Shown: piece by piece, positions 9,852 through 19,276 of the stretch
Layout: the number at the start of each line of letters is the position of its first letter
How positions within the stretch are numbered: the stretch's first letter is position 1
Assembly (NCBI RefSeq): GCF_026342735.1
Contig: NZ_JAPEMM010000001.1
Span: forward strand, 3,410,001 to 3,474,000
Direction of reading: 5' to 3'
From: Streptomyces sp. NBC_00193
Lineage (GTDB): Bacteria > Actinomycetota > Actinomycetes > Streptomycetales > Streptomycetaceae
DNA: 64,000 bases
The notes under the pieces: generated by a model
Told to the model about the DNA's origin: nothing
Database searches by the model: none
Seen by the model: only the letters and a program-made list of their open reading frames with translations
Program-made: the position numbers and the translations under genes

Positions 9852-12800
9852 GTGGCGAACACAGACACGCTGCCGAGCCGTCCGAGTGCCGAAGGAGGGG
9901 CGGGACTGATCTCCCGCGTCTTCATCCATTGGCCCGCCGCTCTGGTGGCCACCGGATCCAAGCGTGCACTCGAACCGTCGGACAGTCTGGTGCCCCCGAC
10001 GTACGACCACCTGGACCGCGTCACCCCCGCCTTCGAGCGTGCCTGGGCACGGCGGCGCGACCAGAAGGACGGACTGCGCCGGGCCCTGTACGACACCTAT
10101 CGGCGGCGTTTCTGGTTTGCCGCGTTCGTCTTCTTCGCCTACCAGATCTGCGCCACCCTCGGACCGCTGCTCGTGCGCGAGCTCATCCAGTGGTTCGAGG
10201 GAAGCGGCCGGGGGGTGATGAGCCAGGGCCTGCTCATCGCCGCCGCCCTCGGTCTCTTCCACATGGCCGACTCGCTGGCGCACAAGCACCAGTGGTCGGA
10301 GGCGTGGAAGACCACACACTCGATCAACGCTCTGCTGCGCACCCAGATCCTGCGCAAATACCTGCGGATGGACCGCGGCGTACGGCTGACGCACCCCGCC
10401 GGCGATGTCGTCACCTTCGCGTCCAGGGACTCGCTGAAGGCCGGGCAGCTCGCGTTCTTCCACATGGCGTGGGCGGTGCCGCTCGGCGTCGCGGGCTCCT
10501 GCGTGATCCTCTGCGTGCTGCTCGGCTGGGCGGGCCTCGCCGGCCTCGCCGTGCTCATCGGCGGACTCCAGCTGTCGAACATGGCCAACGAGCGCCTGTA
10601 CGCCGTCGAACCGGACGTCCGCGACGCCAACAGCGTGCGCATCGGTCTCGTCGGCGAGTATCTCGGCGCCATGCGCACCCTGCGCTCGCACAGCTGGGAG
10701 GACGTCGCGGAGCGGGCCGTCACCCGCGAGCGCGCCAAGCTGAACGGCCTGCTCGTCGGCCGGCAGAAGCGGCTGGCCACGCTCTACCTGGTCAACGCCG
10801 CCACGCCGGTCCTGATGGTCACCGCGACGCTGGTCACCTACGTCGCCCTCGGCGGCCGACTGCACGCCGCCGACGTCTTCGCCGCCATCGCGGTGCTCAC
10901 GGTGCTCCGCTCCCAGCTGCCCGAACTGGTCCGCTACTTCGATCTGCGCAACGGATGGCGGGTCGCGCTCGGCAAGATCTCCGCCTTCCTCGACGCCCCC
11001 GACGCCGACGCCTCCGACGCCTCCGACGTGCCGGCCGCCGGCAGCGAGGCCGGAGCCGCCCATGCACCCGCGGGCACCGTCCAGCTGACGGGAGCCTCCT
11101 TCGCCTGGCCCGGAAAGGACGAGCAGGCCACTCCCTGCCTGGAAGACGTCGACCTGCGGATCGCGCCCGGCGAACTCGTCTGCGTCCTCGGCAAGGTCGG
11201 CAGCGGCAAGACCGCGCTGCTGGGCGCGCTCGCCGGCACCATGCGTACGCTCTCCGGAACGGCCCGCACCCACGGCAGCACCGTCTACCTGCCGCAGCGG
11301 CCCTGGGTCATGCAGGCAAGCGCCGCGGACAACATCCGCTGCTTCGCCCCGCACGACCCCGAGCGGTACGCCGCCGTCCTGCGCGCCACCGCCCTCGACA
11401 CCGACCTCGCCGCCCTGCCGGCCGGGGACGCGACCGTTCTCGGGGAACGCGGCACCACCCTCTCCGGCGGCCAGCGCCAGCGCATCGCGCTCGCCCGCGC
11501 CGCCTACGAGGACGCCGACGTCTACCTCGTCGACGACCCGACCAGCGCCGTCGACGACGCCGTCGCCACCCGGATCATCAACACGCTCTTCTCGGAGGTG
11601 CTCGGCGGCCGGACCCGGATCGTCGCCACCCACCGCCTCGACCTCGCCCGGCGCGCCGACCGCGTCGTCGTCCTGGACGGCGGCCGGGTGGTCGCCGTCG
11701 GCACCTTCGACGAGGTCCAGGCCCGGATGCCCGAGCTGCTGCCGGAGGCTCACGGCGACGCGGCCGAACGCGCCGCGGCGGAGACCGCCGACGCGGCCGG
11801 GGAAGCCACGGAAGCCGAGGCCGGCACGGCGGACGAGACCGCGGAGCCGGTACGGAGCGGCACCGTGCTCCGTGACACCTACCGCGGTTACCTGCGGGTG
11901 CTGACCCCCGGCGTGCTGCTCGCCGTCCTGGTCGCCCTGGCCGTGGCCGGACAGAGCATGCTCGGCGCCTCCTCCTTCTGGCTGGGCCGCTGGACCGAGC
12001 ACACGGACGCGGACACCGTCTGGTACGCCGGTGTCTTCGCGGGCATCGGCCTGCTCACCCTCGTACTCGACCGCACCCTGTTCACCTTCGGTTTCTCGCG
12101 CGGCGTCAAGGCCGGCAAGACCCTGCACGACTCGATGCTGACGCGGGTGCTGCGCGCGCCGCTCTCCTTCTTCGAGAAGAACTCCTCCGGCCGCGTCCTG
12201 ACCCGTTTCTCCGCCGATACCGAGACCATCGACCTCGAACTGCCCGAGTACACGATGGACACCCTCAAGATCGCCGTCGGCATGGTCGTCCCGCTGCTGG
12301 CGCTCGCCTTCACCAGCCCGGTCACCGCGATCTTCACCCCGGTCGTCCTGCTGGTCTACCTCCGGTGGCAGCGGCGCACCCGCTCCAGCACGGTCGAGGC
12401 CTCCCGCCTGGCCAAGCAGGCGAAGGAGCCGGTGATCGCGCTGCTCACCGAGGCGATCGAGGGCGTCGCCTCCATCGAGGGCCGCGAAGCACGCGTCAAG
12501 GGCTACGAGGCCACCTTCCGCGGCCGCGCGCAGGCCGCACACTACGCCGACTACACCGTCAATTCGCTCTCCCGCCACTTCAACCTGCGGCTCGACCTCG
12601 TGGGCGCCCTCGTGCTGTTCGGCTATGCCGCGCTGCTCGTCGTCCAGGGCGGCATCGGAGCCGGCTACGCGGGAGTCGGGGTCAGCTTCGTCTACATGCT
12701 GATCGAAACGCTGGCCATGAGCCTGATGACCGTACAGATGATGGACCTCGCCCTCGCCAGCTACGAGCGGGTCCACGACTACACGCAGCTCCCGGTCGAG

Positions 12801-13541
12801 TCCGAGGCGGGTCTGGCCGCGCCCGAGGGCTGGCCGTCCGCCGGTGACATCCGCTTCGAGGACGTCACCCTGCGGTACGCGCCGGGTGCCCCGGCGGCGC
12901 TGGACGGCATCACGTTCCACGCTCCCGCCGGACGCAAGACCGGAGTCGAGGGGCGGACCGGCAGCGGCAAGTCGAGCCTGTTCACCGCGCTGCTGCGGAT
13001 CACCGAGTGCGAGCGCGGCAGGATCCTGATCGACGGCGTCGACATCTCCACCCTGCGCCTGCGCGACCTGCGCTCCCGGATCGAGACCATCCCCCAGGAC
13101 CCGGTGCTGCTGCCCGGCACGCTGCGGGAGAACCTCGACCCCTACGGCTCCTTCTCCGACGCGGAGCTGGAATCCGCACTGGAGAAGGTGGGCCTCGCCG
13201 GCAAGCTGCTCGCCCTGCCGGACGGGCTCGCCCACAACGCCACCTCGGGCGGTGCCCAGCTGAGCACCGGCGAACGCCAACTGCTCTGCCTGGCCCGCGC
13301 CCTGCTCAGCCGGGCACGGATCGTCCTCGTCGACGAGGCGACCGCCAACCTCGACGCGGAGACCGACGCGCGCATCCAGCGCACCTTCGAGACGGAACTC
13401 AAGGGATGCACCGTTCTCGTCATCGCGCACCGCCGCGATGTCCTGCTCGACGCCGACCGCGTCGTGCGCCTCGACGGCGGCCGCATCGCGCGGATCACCG
13501 AAAACGATGACGCGCCCTCCGCGACGGGAGTCCCGGCATGA
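9852..13541 (+). CDS. Full-length ABCC (MRP/CFTR-like) ABC exporter
   Basis: A single 1229-residue chain contains two TMD-NBD halves, like eukaryotic ABCC transporters; most bacterial exporters are half-size. GTG 9852 is the first reasonable start after the preceding stop. NBD1: Walker A LGKVGSGKTALL (about 445), LSGGQRQRIALARA signature (about 537), Walker B VYLVDDPTSAVD. An Asp replaces the catalytic Glu, as in ABCC NBD1 domains, so this ATP site is probably degenerate. NBD2: GRTGSGKSSLF (about 1034), LSTGERQLLCLARA, IVLVDEATANLD with the Glu present. The likely role is export of, or resistance to, the NRPS-PKS product. The stop overlaps the next NRPS start (ATGA), so it is in the same operon. 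Confidence 0.93.
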   Translation: MANTDTLPSRPSAEGGAGLISRVFIHWPAALVATGSKRALEPSDSLVPPTYDHLDRVTPAFERAWARRRDQKDGLRRALYDTYRRRFWFAAFVFFAYQICATLGPLLVRELIQWFEGSGRGVMSQGLLIAAALGLFHMADSLAHKHQWSEAWKTTHSINALLRTQILRKYLRMDRGVRLTHPAGDVVTFASRDSLKAGQLAFFHMAWAVPLGVAGSCVILCVLLGWAGLAGLAVLIGGLQLSNMANERLYAVEPDVRDANSVRIGLVGEYLGAMRTLRSHSWEDVAERAVTRERAKLNGLLVGRQKRLATLYLVNAATPVLMVTATLVTYVALGGRLHAADVFAAIAVLTVLRSQLPELVRYFDLRNGWRVALGKISAFLDAPDADASDASDVPAAGSEAGAAHAPAGTVQLTGASFAWPGKDEQATPCLEDVDLRIAPGELVCVLGKVGSGKTALLGALAGTMRTLSGTARTHGSTVYLPQRPWVMQASAADNIRCFAPHDPERYAAVLRATALDTDLAALPAGDATVLGERGTTLSGGQRQRIALARAAYEDADVYLVDDPTSAVDDAVATRIINTLFSEVLGGRTRIVATHRLDLARRADRVVVLDGGRVVAVGTFDEVQARMPELLPEAHGDAAERAAAETADAAGEATEAEAGTADETAEPVRSGTVLRDTYRGYLRVLTPGVLLAVLVALAVAGQSMLGASSFWLGRWTEHTDADTVWYAGVFAGIGLLTLVLDRTLFTFGFSRGVKAGKTLHDSMLTRVLRAPLSFFEKNSSGRVLTRFSADTETIDLELPEYTMDTLKIAVGMVVPLLALAFTSPVTAIFTPVVLLVYLRWQRRTRSSTVEASRLAKQAKEPVIALLTEAIEGVASIEGREARVKGYEATFRGRAQAAHYADYTVNSLSRHFNLRLDLVGALVLFGYAALLVVQGGIGAGYAGVGVSFVYMLIETLAMSLMTVQMMDLALASYERVHDYTQLPVESEAGLAAPEGWPSAGDIRFEDVTLRYAPGAPAALDGITFHAPAGRKTGVEGRTGSGKSSLFTALLRITECERGRILIDGVDISTLRLRDLRSRIETIPQDPVLLPGTLRENLDPYGSFSDAELESALEKVGLAGKLLALPDGLAHNATSGGAQLSTGERQLLCLARALLSRARIVLVDEATANLDAETDARIQRTFETELKGCTVLVIAHRRDVLLDADRVVRLDGGRIARITENDDAPSATGVPA

Positions 13542-16500
13542 GCGGCATTCCGGAGCTGACCGCCGACCGGGCCCGGCCCCCCGTGGGACGGCCGGCCGAC
13601 GGCCGACTCGCCCTCGATCTGGGCGAGGAGCGGACCCACAGGATCGACGGGCTGGCCCGGGCTCACGACACGACACGGTTCGCCGTCCTGCTCACGGCCT
13701 ATCGGCTGTTGCTCGGCCGCTCCACGGGCACCCGCGGCGTCACCGTCGTCGCCGGGCCCCCCGGAGGCGGTCTGTATCCGGCCCGCTCGGTCTGGGACGA
13801 CGGTACGACGTTCGCCGCCCTGCTCGACGGTGCCCGCTACGAGCGCTACGAGCGCTACGAGCGCGACGAGCGGGACGACGACGCCGGCACCGCCGCGCCG
13901 GGTGCGGTCCTCTTCGTGGCCGGCGGCGGCCCCGACCTGCCGCTGGCCGGCCGGTTCGACCTGGCATGCCTGTGGGACGGGCCGGCGCTCGATGCGGCCG
14001 AGCCCCACGGTCTGCTCGCCTACGACACCGACCTGTTCGACCGGGCGACCGCCGAGCGGTTCCGCGGGCACTACCTGGCCCTGATCGACTCCGCCGTCAC
14101 CACACCCGGCGTGCCGGTCCGCGACCTCACCCACACCACCCCAGAGGAGCGCGAACTCCTCACCGCATGGGGCCGGCGGCCCGCCGAGACCAGTGCGCGC
14201 ACCGTCGTGGAGACCTTCCGCGCCCAGGCCGAGAAGACTCCCGACGCCGTCGCGCTCCACTTCGCCGACGGGACGCTCGACTACGGCGCACTCCAGGAGC
14301 GCGCCACCGAGCTCGCCGAGCGGCTCGCCGGTCACGGCGTCACCCCCGAGAGCGTGGTCGGACTCGCCATGGAGTCCTCCGCCGCGCTGGTCACCGCCAT
14401 GATCGCCGTACTGGCCACCGGCGCCGCATATCTTCCGCTGGACCCGGGCCATCCCGACGCCCGCCTCGCCCACATGCTGGCGGACAGCGGCGCCTGTCTG
14501 GTCCTGGCCGACCGGGACCTCGCCTTCGCCGGCGACGTCCCGGTCCTGCGCACGGACACGACCCCCGCGGCCGGCGGGGTACGCCCCTTCGCGGGCCCGC
14601 TCCCCGTCCCGCACCCGGACCAGCGCGCCTGCGTGCTCTACACGTCCGGTTCCACCGGTCGTCCCAAGGGTGTGGCCATCACCCACCGCGGCATCGTGCG
14701 CCTGGTCCACGACGCCGCGTACCTCGGGCTCGGCCCGTCCGACGTGGTCGCCCAGGTCGCCAACACCTCCTTCGACGCGGCCACCTTCGAGATCTGGGGG
14801 GCCCTGCTGAACGGCGCCCGGCTCGTCGGCGTCGCCAAGGACGACGTCCTCGCACCCGAGCGCCTGCGCCGGCGGATCGCCGAGCACGGTGTCACCGCCA
14901 TGCTGCTCACCACGGTCCTCGCCAACCGCTGCGCAGAGCACGACCCGGCCATGTTCGCCCCGCTGCGCACCCTGTTCTTCGGCGGCGAGGCCGCCGACAC
15001 CCGCCGGGTGACCGCCCTGCGGCAAGCCAATCCCGGGCTGCGCCTGGTCAACGCGTACGGCCCCACCGAGGGCACCACCATCGCCGCCGTCCACGCCGTG
15101 TCCGCCATCCCGCCCGAGGGCTCCCGGCTGCCGATCGGCCGGCCGATCGCCGACACCCGGCTCCATGTGCTCGACCCGTGGGGCCGCGAAGCCGGCATCG
15201 GTGTGCCCGGCGAGCTCCACCTCGGCGGTGCGGGCCTCGCCCGCGGCTACGTCGGACGGCCGGACCTCACCGCCGAGCGCTTCGTCCCCAGCCCCTTCGG
15301 CCACGGCGAGCGGCTCTACCGCACCGGTGACATCGTGCGGTGGCGCGAGGACGGGGAACTGGAGTACCTCGGCCGCGCCGACTCCCAGATCAAGATCCGC
15401 GGGGTGCGCATTGAACCCGAGGAGATCGCCGGGGCCCTGATCGACCTCCCGGCCGTACGGGCCGCCGTCGTCGACGTGCGTGGCGAGGGCGAGGACCGCC
15501 GTCTCGTCGGCTACGTCACCACACACGATGGCCTCCCGGCCGACCCGGCGGCGTTGCGTGCCGGCCTCGCCGCCCGGCTGCCCGCCGCCATGGTCCCGTC
15601 CTGGTACGTGACCCTCCCCGAACTGCCGGTCACCCCGAACGGCAAGGTGGACCGCCGAGCCCTCCCGGAGCCGACGGCCGGCGACCGCGTCCAGGCCGCC
15701 GAGCACGTCGCCCCGCGCGACGGCGTCGAGGAAACCGTCGCGCTGGTCTGGGCCGAACTGCTCGGCTTGCCCGAGGTCTCCGTCCACGACGACTTCCTCG
15801 CTCTCGGCGGTCACTCGATCCTGGCCACCCAGGCCGTCGCCCGGGTCGCGGAACGGCTCGGCGTGGAACTCGGCGTCCGCGACCTGTTCGAGGCCCCCAC
15901 CGTGGCGCGGTTCGCCGCCCGCGCCGCCGACGCCCCCCGGGCCGCCGCGCACACCTCCGTACCGCGCCTGGGATCCGGGCCGCACCCGCTCTCCTTCGCG
16001 CAGCAGCGACTCTGGTTCCTCGACCGTCTCACCCCGGGGAGCGCGCTCTACAACGTGCCCCTCGTCCTGGAGGTCACCGGCCCGCTCGAACCGGCGGCGC
16101 TGCGCACCGCCCTTTGGCGGCTGCTCGACCGTCACGAGGCGCTGCGCACTCGCTTCGCCGGTGGGGACAGCGAGCCCCACCAGGTCGTCGACGAGGCCGC
16201 CGACCGCCTCGACGTCACCGAACTCGCGCACCTTCCCGAAGCCGTCCGCGCACGCGAGGCGGACCGGCTCGCCCGCGAGGAGGCAGAGCGCCCCTTCGAT
16301 CTCGCCACCGGACCCCTCTTCCGGGCCCGCCTGCTGCGGCTGGCCGAGGACCGTGCCCACCTGCTGCTGACGATGCACCACACGGTCTTCGACGGCTGGT
16401 CTGTGGGCGTACTGGTCCGCGATCTCGGCGCGCTCTACGCGTCCGCCGTCGAGGGCGGCCGGTCCGCCCTGGCCCCGCTGCCCGTCCGGTACGCGGACTA

Positions 16501-19276
16501 CGCCGCATGGCAGCGCGAACACCTGGCCGGCGAGGCCGGTGAGCGGCAGCTCGGCTACTGGCGCGAGCGGCTGCGCGACGCGCCGCCCGCGCTGGACCTG
16601 CCCGTCGACCGCGCCCGCCCGGCCGTGCCCCGGCACCGGGGCGACAGCTTCCCGGTGCGGCTCGGACCGGAGCTCACCCGCCGCCTGGACGAGGTGTGCC
16701 GCACCTACGGGGTGACCAGGTTCATGGTCCTGATGGCGGTGTTCCAGCTGCTGCTGGGCCGCTACTCGGACACGCGCGACGTCAGCGTCGGGACGCCGGT
16801 CTCCGGCCGGGTGCGGCCCGAGTTCGAGGAACTGGTCGGGTTCTTCGTCAACACGCTGGTGATCCGTACCCGCTGGGAGGAGGAGCTGACCTTCGCCGCC
16901 CTGCTCGGGAGGGTCAGGGAGGTCACGCTCGGCGCGTACACCCACCAGGACGTGCCGTTCGAGCAGGTGGTCGAGGCGGTCCGGCCGCCGCGCCAGGCCG
17001 GCCGGACACCGCTGTTCCAGGTGATGCTGGCGATGCAGAACGTGCCGCGGACGAGCACTGCCCTGGCCGGGCTCGACGTGACCGTGTACGAGTCGGCCGT
17101 CCGCGTCGCCAAGTTCGACCTCACCGTGGTCTGGGACGAAGGCACGCTGCCCTCCGGCGCCCTCGACGGATACCTCGAGTACGACGTCGATCTGTTCGAC
17201 CGGGCGACCGCCGAGCGGCTCGCCGGGCACTATCTCGGCTTGCTGGAGGCAGCGCTGGGCGCACCCCAGACCCCGCTGCGCGGGCTGCCCACCCTGAGCG
17301 GGCAGGAGACCACGGATCTGGTCGGAGCGGCCGACCGCGCTCCACGGCCCGCCGGGGAAGCGGTCCGGCCGGTGCACGAGCTGATCCGCGCGGTCGCCGC
17401 CGCCCGGCCCGACCAGCCCGCGATCAGCCAGGGCGGCCTGACCCTCACCCATGCCGAACTCGATGAGCGGTCCGACCGGATCTGCGCGTTCCTGCGCGCC
17501 CGGGGCATCGGTCACGGTGCCACCGTCGTCGTCCGGCTCGAGCGCACCCCGCTCTGGCCGGCCGCCCTGCTCGGCATCCTCAAGGCCGGCGCGACGTACG
17601 TGCCGACCGACCCGCACGCGCCGCAGCGGCGCTTCGAGGCCATGCTCGGCGACGCTCGTGCAGCCCTCGTCCTCGGCTCGCACGAAGACACCCCGCCGAC
17701 CGGTACGACGGTGCCCTTCGCCGCCGTGGAGGACGCCCTGCGAGAGACCGCCGCGCAGGCACCGGAGCCCGCCGCGACCGTCCACCCGCAGACCCCCGCG
17801 TACGTGCTCTACACCTCCGGCACCACCGGACGGCCCAAGGGAGTCGTCGTCAGCCACGCGAACCTCGCGCACACCATTCAGGCGGTCGCCGACCGCTACG
17901 GAGTCGGGCCGCGGGATCGCGTGCTGCAGTTCGCGGCGCTCACTTTCGACGTGGCCGCCGAGGAGCTGTTCTCCGCGCTCGTCCGGGGCGCCACGGTCGT
18001 CCTGCCGCCGGCCGGGCCGGTGCCCGGCATCGACGAACTGACCTCGCTCGTACAGGGCGAACAGCTCACGGTGCTCAACCTGCCCGCCTCCTACTGGCAC
18101 GAGTGGGTGGCCGTGATCGACCGGTTCCCGCCCTCCTCCTGCCCGGCCCTGCGGCTGGTCGTCACCGGCAGCGAACGCGTCGACGGCGGCAGGCTCGCCC
18201 TCTGGCAGGCAGCCGCGCCCGGCCATGTCCGCTGGCTGAACGCCTACGGCCCCACCGAGGCCACCATCACCGCCACCCTGTACGAGCCGGACCGCGCCGC
18301 CCTGGGGCCCGGCTCCGGCAGGCCGGCCGACGCGACCGTCCCCATCGGCCGTCCACTGCCCGGCGTGCGCGCCTACGTGCTCGACGCCGAGCTGCGGCCC
18401 GTCCCGACCGGGGTCCCCGGCGACCTCTATCTGGCCGGCGAAGGCGTCGCCCAGGGCTACCTCGGCGACCCGGCCCGTACCGCCGCGGTCTTCCTGCCCG
18501 ACCCGTGGGGCCGCCCCGGCGCACGCATGTACGCCACCGGAGACCGTGCCCGGCACGCCACCGACGGAGAACTGGAGTTCCTCGGCCGCAGCGACGACCA
18601 GATCAAACTGCGAGGCTTCCGGATCGACCTCGGAGAGATCGAAGCGGCCCTCGCCGCCCACCCGGACGTCCGCGACTCCGCCGCACTCCTGCGCGAGGAC
18701 ACCCCCGGCCGGCCCCAACTGGTCGGCTACATAGCCGTCGACAGTGGCGCCGTACCACCGGACCTCCGGGCCCACCTCGCGGAGCGGCTGCCCGGCTACA
18801 TGGTGCCGAGTGCCGTCGTGCCCCTCGGCCGGCTGCCGCGCGGCGAGCGCGGCAAGACCGACCGCCGCGCCCTCCCCGCGCCCGCTCCGGCCGCTGAGGT
18901 CCCCGGCGCCCCGCGGCCCGGCGACCGGCCCGAGACCGAACTCGGGCGGACCGTCGCCGCCGTCTGGCGCGAGGTACTCGGCTCCGAACACATCGGCGCC
19001 GACGACAACTTCTTCGATCTCGGCGGACACTCCCTGCTCATCCTGCGGGTGCAGGCCCAGCTGACCGAGGCGCTGGGCCGCGACATTCCCGTGGTGGACC
19101 TGTTCCGGTACGCGACGGTGCGCACACTCGCGCGGCACCTCGCCGACGGTGACGGACCCCGGCCGGCCGGAGGTGCCGCAGGGCGCCGCCGCGCCGCGGA
19201 ACGAAAGCTGCAACAAGGCTCGCGCACGCCGCGCAGGCGCTCGCTCGCTCCCCGAAACACTGGAGACAAAAGATGA
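13538..19276 (+). CDS. Nonribosomal peptide synthetase, partial C-A-PCP-C-A-PCP
   Basis: This 1912-residue NRPS is coupled to the exporter by ATGA. Residues 1-220 resemble only the C-terminal half of a condensation domain (ending YDTDLFDRATAERFRGHYLAL) with no HHxxxDG motif, so it is truncated and probably inactive. A1 222-711: FDAATFEIW and NAYGPTEGTTI give a code starting D-A-F, probably hydrophobic, not resolved. PCP at about 757 (LGGHSI). C from 817 with HHTVFDGWS at about 947. A2 1282-1775: FDVAAEELF, LNLPASYW and NAYGPTEATIT give D-V-E-N-V-T-A-I-T; Glu and Asn in the pocket suggest a polar or basic substrate, unresolved. PCP at about 1828 (LGGHSL). A short ERYERYERDERD repeat lies near residue 104. 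There is no TE; it overlaps the PKS-NRPS start. Confidence 0.94.
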   Translation: MSGIPELTADRARPPVGRPADGRLALDLGEERTHRIDGLARAHDTTRFAVLLTAYRLLLGRSTGTRGVTVVAGPPGGGLYPARSVWDDGTTFAALLDGARYERYERYERDERDDDAGTAAPGAVLFVAGGGPDLPLAGRFDLACLWDGPALDAAEPHGLLAYDTDLFDRATAERFRGHYLALIDSAVTTPGVPVRDLTHTTPEERELLTAWGRRPAETSARTVVETFRAQAEKTPDAVALHFADGTLDYGALQERATELAERLAGHGVTPESVVGLAMESSAALVTAMIAVLATGAAYLPLDPGHPDARLAHMLADSGACLVLADRDLAFAGDVPVLRTDTTPAAGGVRPFAGPLPVPHPDQRACVLYTSGSTGRPKGVAITHRGIVRLVHDAAYLGLGPSDVVAQVANTSFDAATFEIWGALLNGARLVGVAKDDVLAPERLRRRIAEHGVTAMLLTTVLANRCAEHDPAMFAPLRTLFFGGEAADTRRVTALRQANPGLRLVNAYGPTEGTTIAAVHAVSAIPPEGSRLPIGRPIADTRLHVLDPWGREAGIGVPGELHLGGAGLARGYVGRPDLTAERFVPSPFGHGERLYRTGDIVRWREDGELEYLGRADSQIKIRGVRIEPEEIAGALIDLPAVRAAVVDVRGEGEDRRLVGYVTTHDGLPADPAALRAGLAARLPAAMVPSWYVTLPELPVTPNGKVDRRALPEPTAGDRVQAAEHVAPRDGVEETVALVWAELLGLPEVSVHDDFLALGGHSILATQAVARVAERLGVELGVRDLFEAPTVARFAARAADAPRAAAHTSVPRLGSGPHPLSFAQQRLWFLDRLTPGSALYNVPLVLEVTGPLEPAALRTALWRLLDRHEALRTRFAGGDSEPHQVVDEAADRLDVTELAHLPEAVRAREADRLAREEAERPFDLATGPLFRARLLRLAEDRAHLLLTMHHTVFDGWSVGVLVRDLGALYASAVEGGRSALAPLPVRYADYAAWQREHLAGEAGERQLGYWRERLRDAPPALDLPVDRARPAVPRHRGDSFPVRLGPELTRRLDEVCRTYGVTRFMVLMAVFQLLLGRYSDTRDVSVGTPVSGRVRPEFEELVGFFVNTLVIRTRWEEELTFAALLGRVREVTLGAYTHQDVPFEQVVEAVRPPRQAGRTPLFQVMLAMQNVPRTSTALAGLDVTVYESAVRVAKFDLTVVWDEGTLPSGALDGYLEYDVDLFDRATAERLAGHYLGLLEAALGAPQTPLRGLPTLSGQETTDLVGAADRAPRPAGEAVRPVHELIRAVAAARPDQPAISQGGLTLTHAELDERSDRICAFLRARGIGHGATVVVRLERTPLWPAALLGILKAGATYVPTDPHAPQRRFEAMLGDARAALVLGSHEDTPPTGTTVPFAAVEDALRETAAQAPEPAATVHPQTPAYVLYTSGTTGRPKGVVVSHANLAHTIQAVADRYGVGPRDRVLQFAALTFDVAAEELFSALVRGATVVLPPAGPVPGIDELTSLVQGEQLTVLNLPASYWHEWVAVIDRFPPSSCPALRLVVTGSERVDGGRLALWQAAAPGHVRWLNAYGPTEATITATLYEPDRAALGPGSGRPADATVPIGRPLPGVRAYVLDAELRPVPTGVPGDLYLAGEGVAQGYLGDPARTAAVFLPDPWGRPGARMYATGDRARHATDGELEFLGRSDDQIKLRGFRIDLGEIEAALAAHPDVRDSAALLREDTPGRPQLVGYIAVDSGAVPPDLRAHLAERLPGYMVPSAVVPLGRLPRGERGKTDRRALPAPAPAAEVPGAPRPGDRPETELGRTVAAVWREVLGSEHIGADDNFFDLGGHSLLILRVQAQLTEALGRDIPVVDLFRYATVRTLARHLADGDGPRPAGGAAGRRRAAERKLQQGSRTPRRRSLAPRNTGDKR

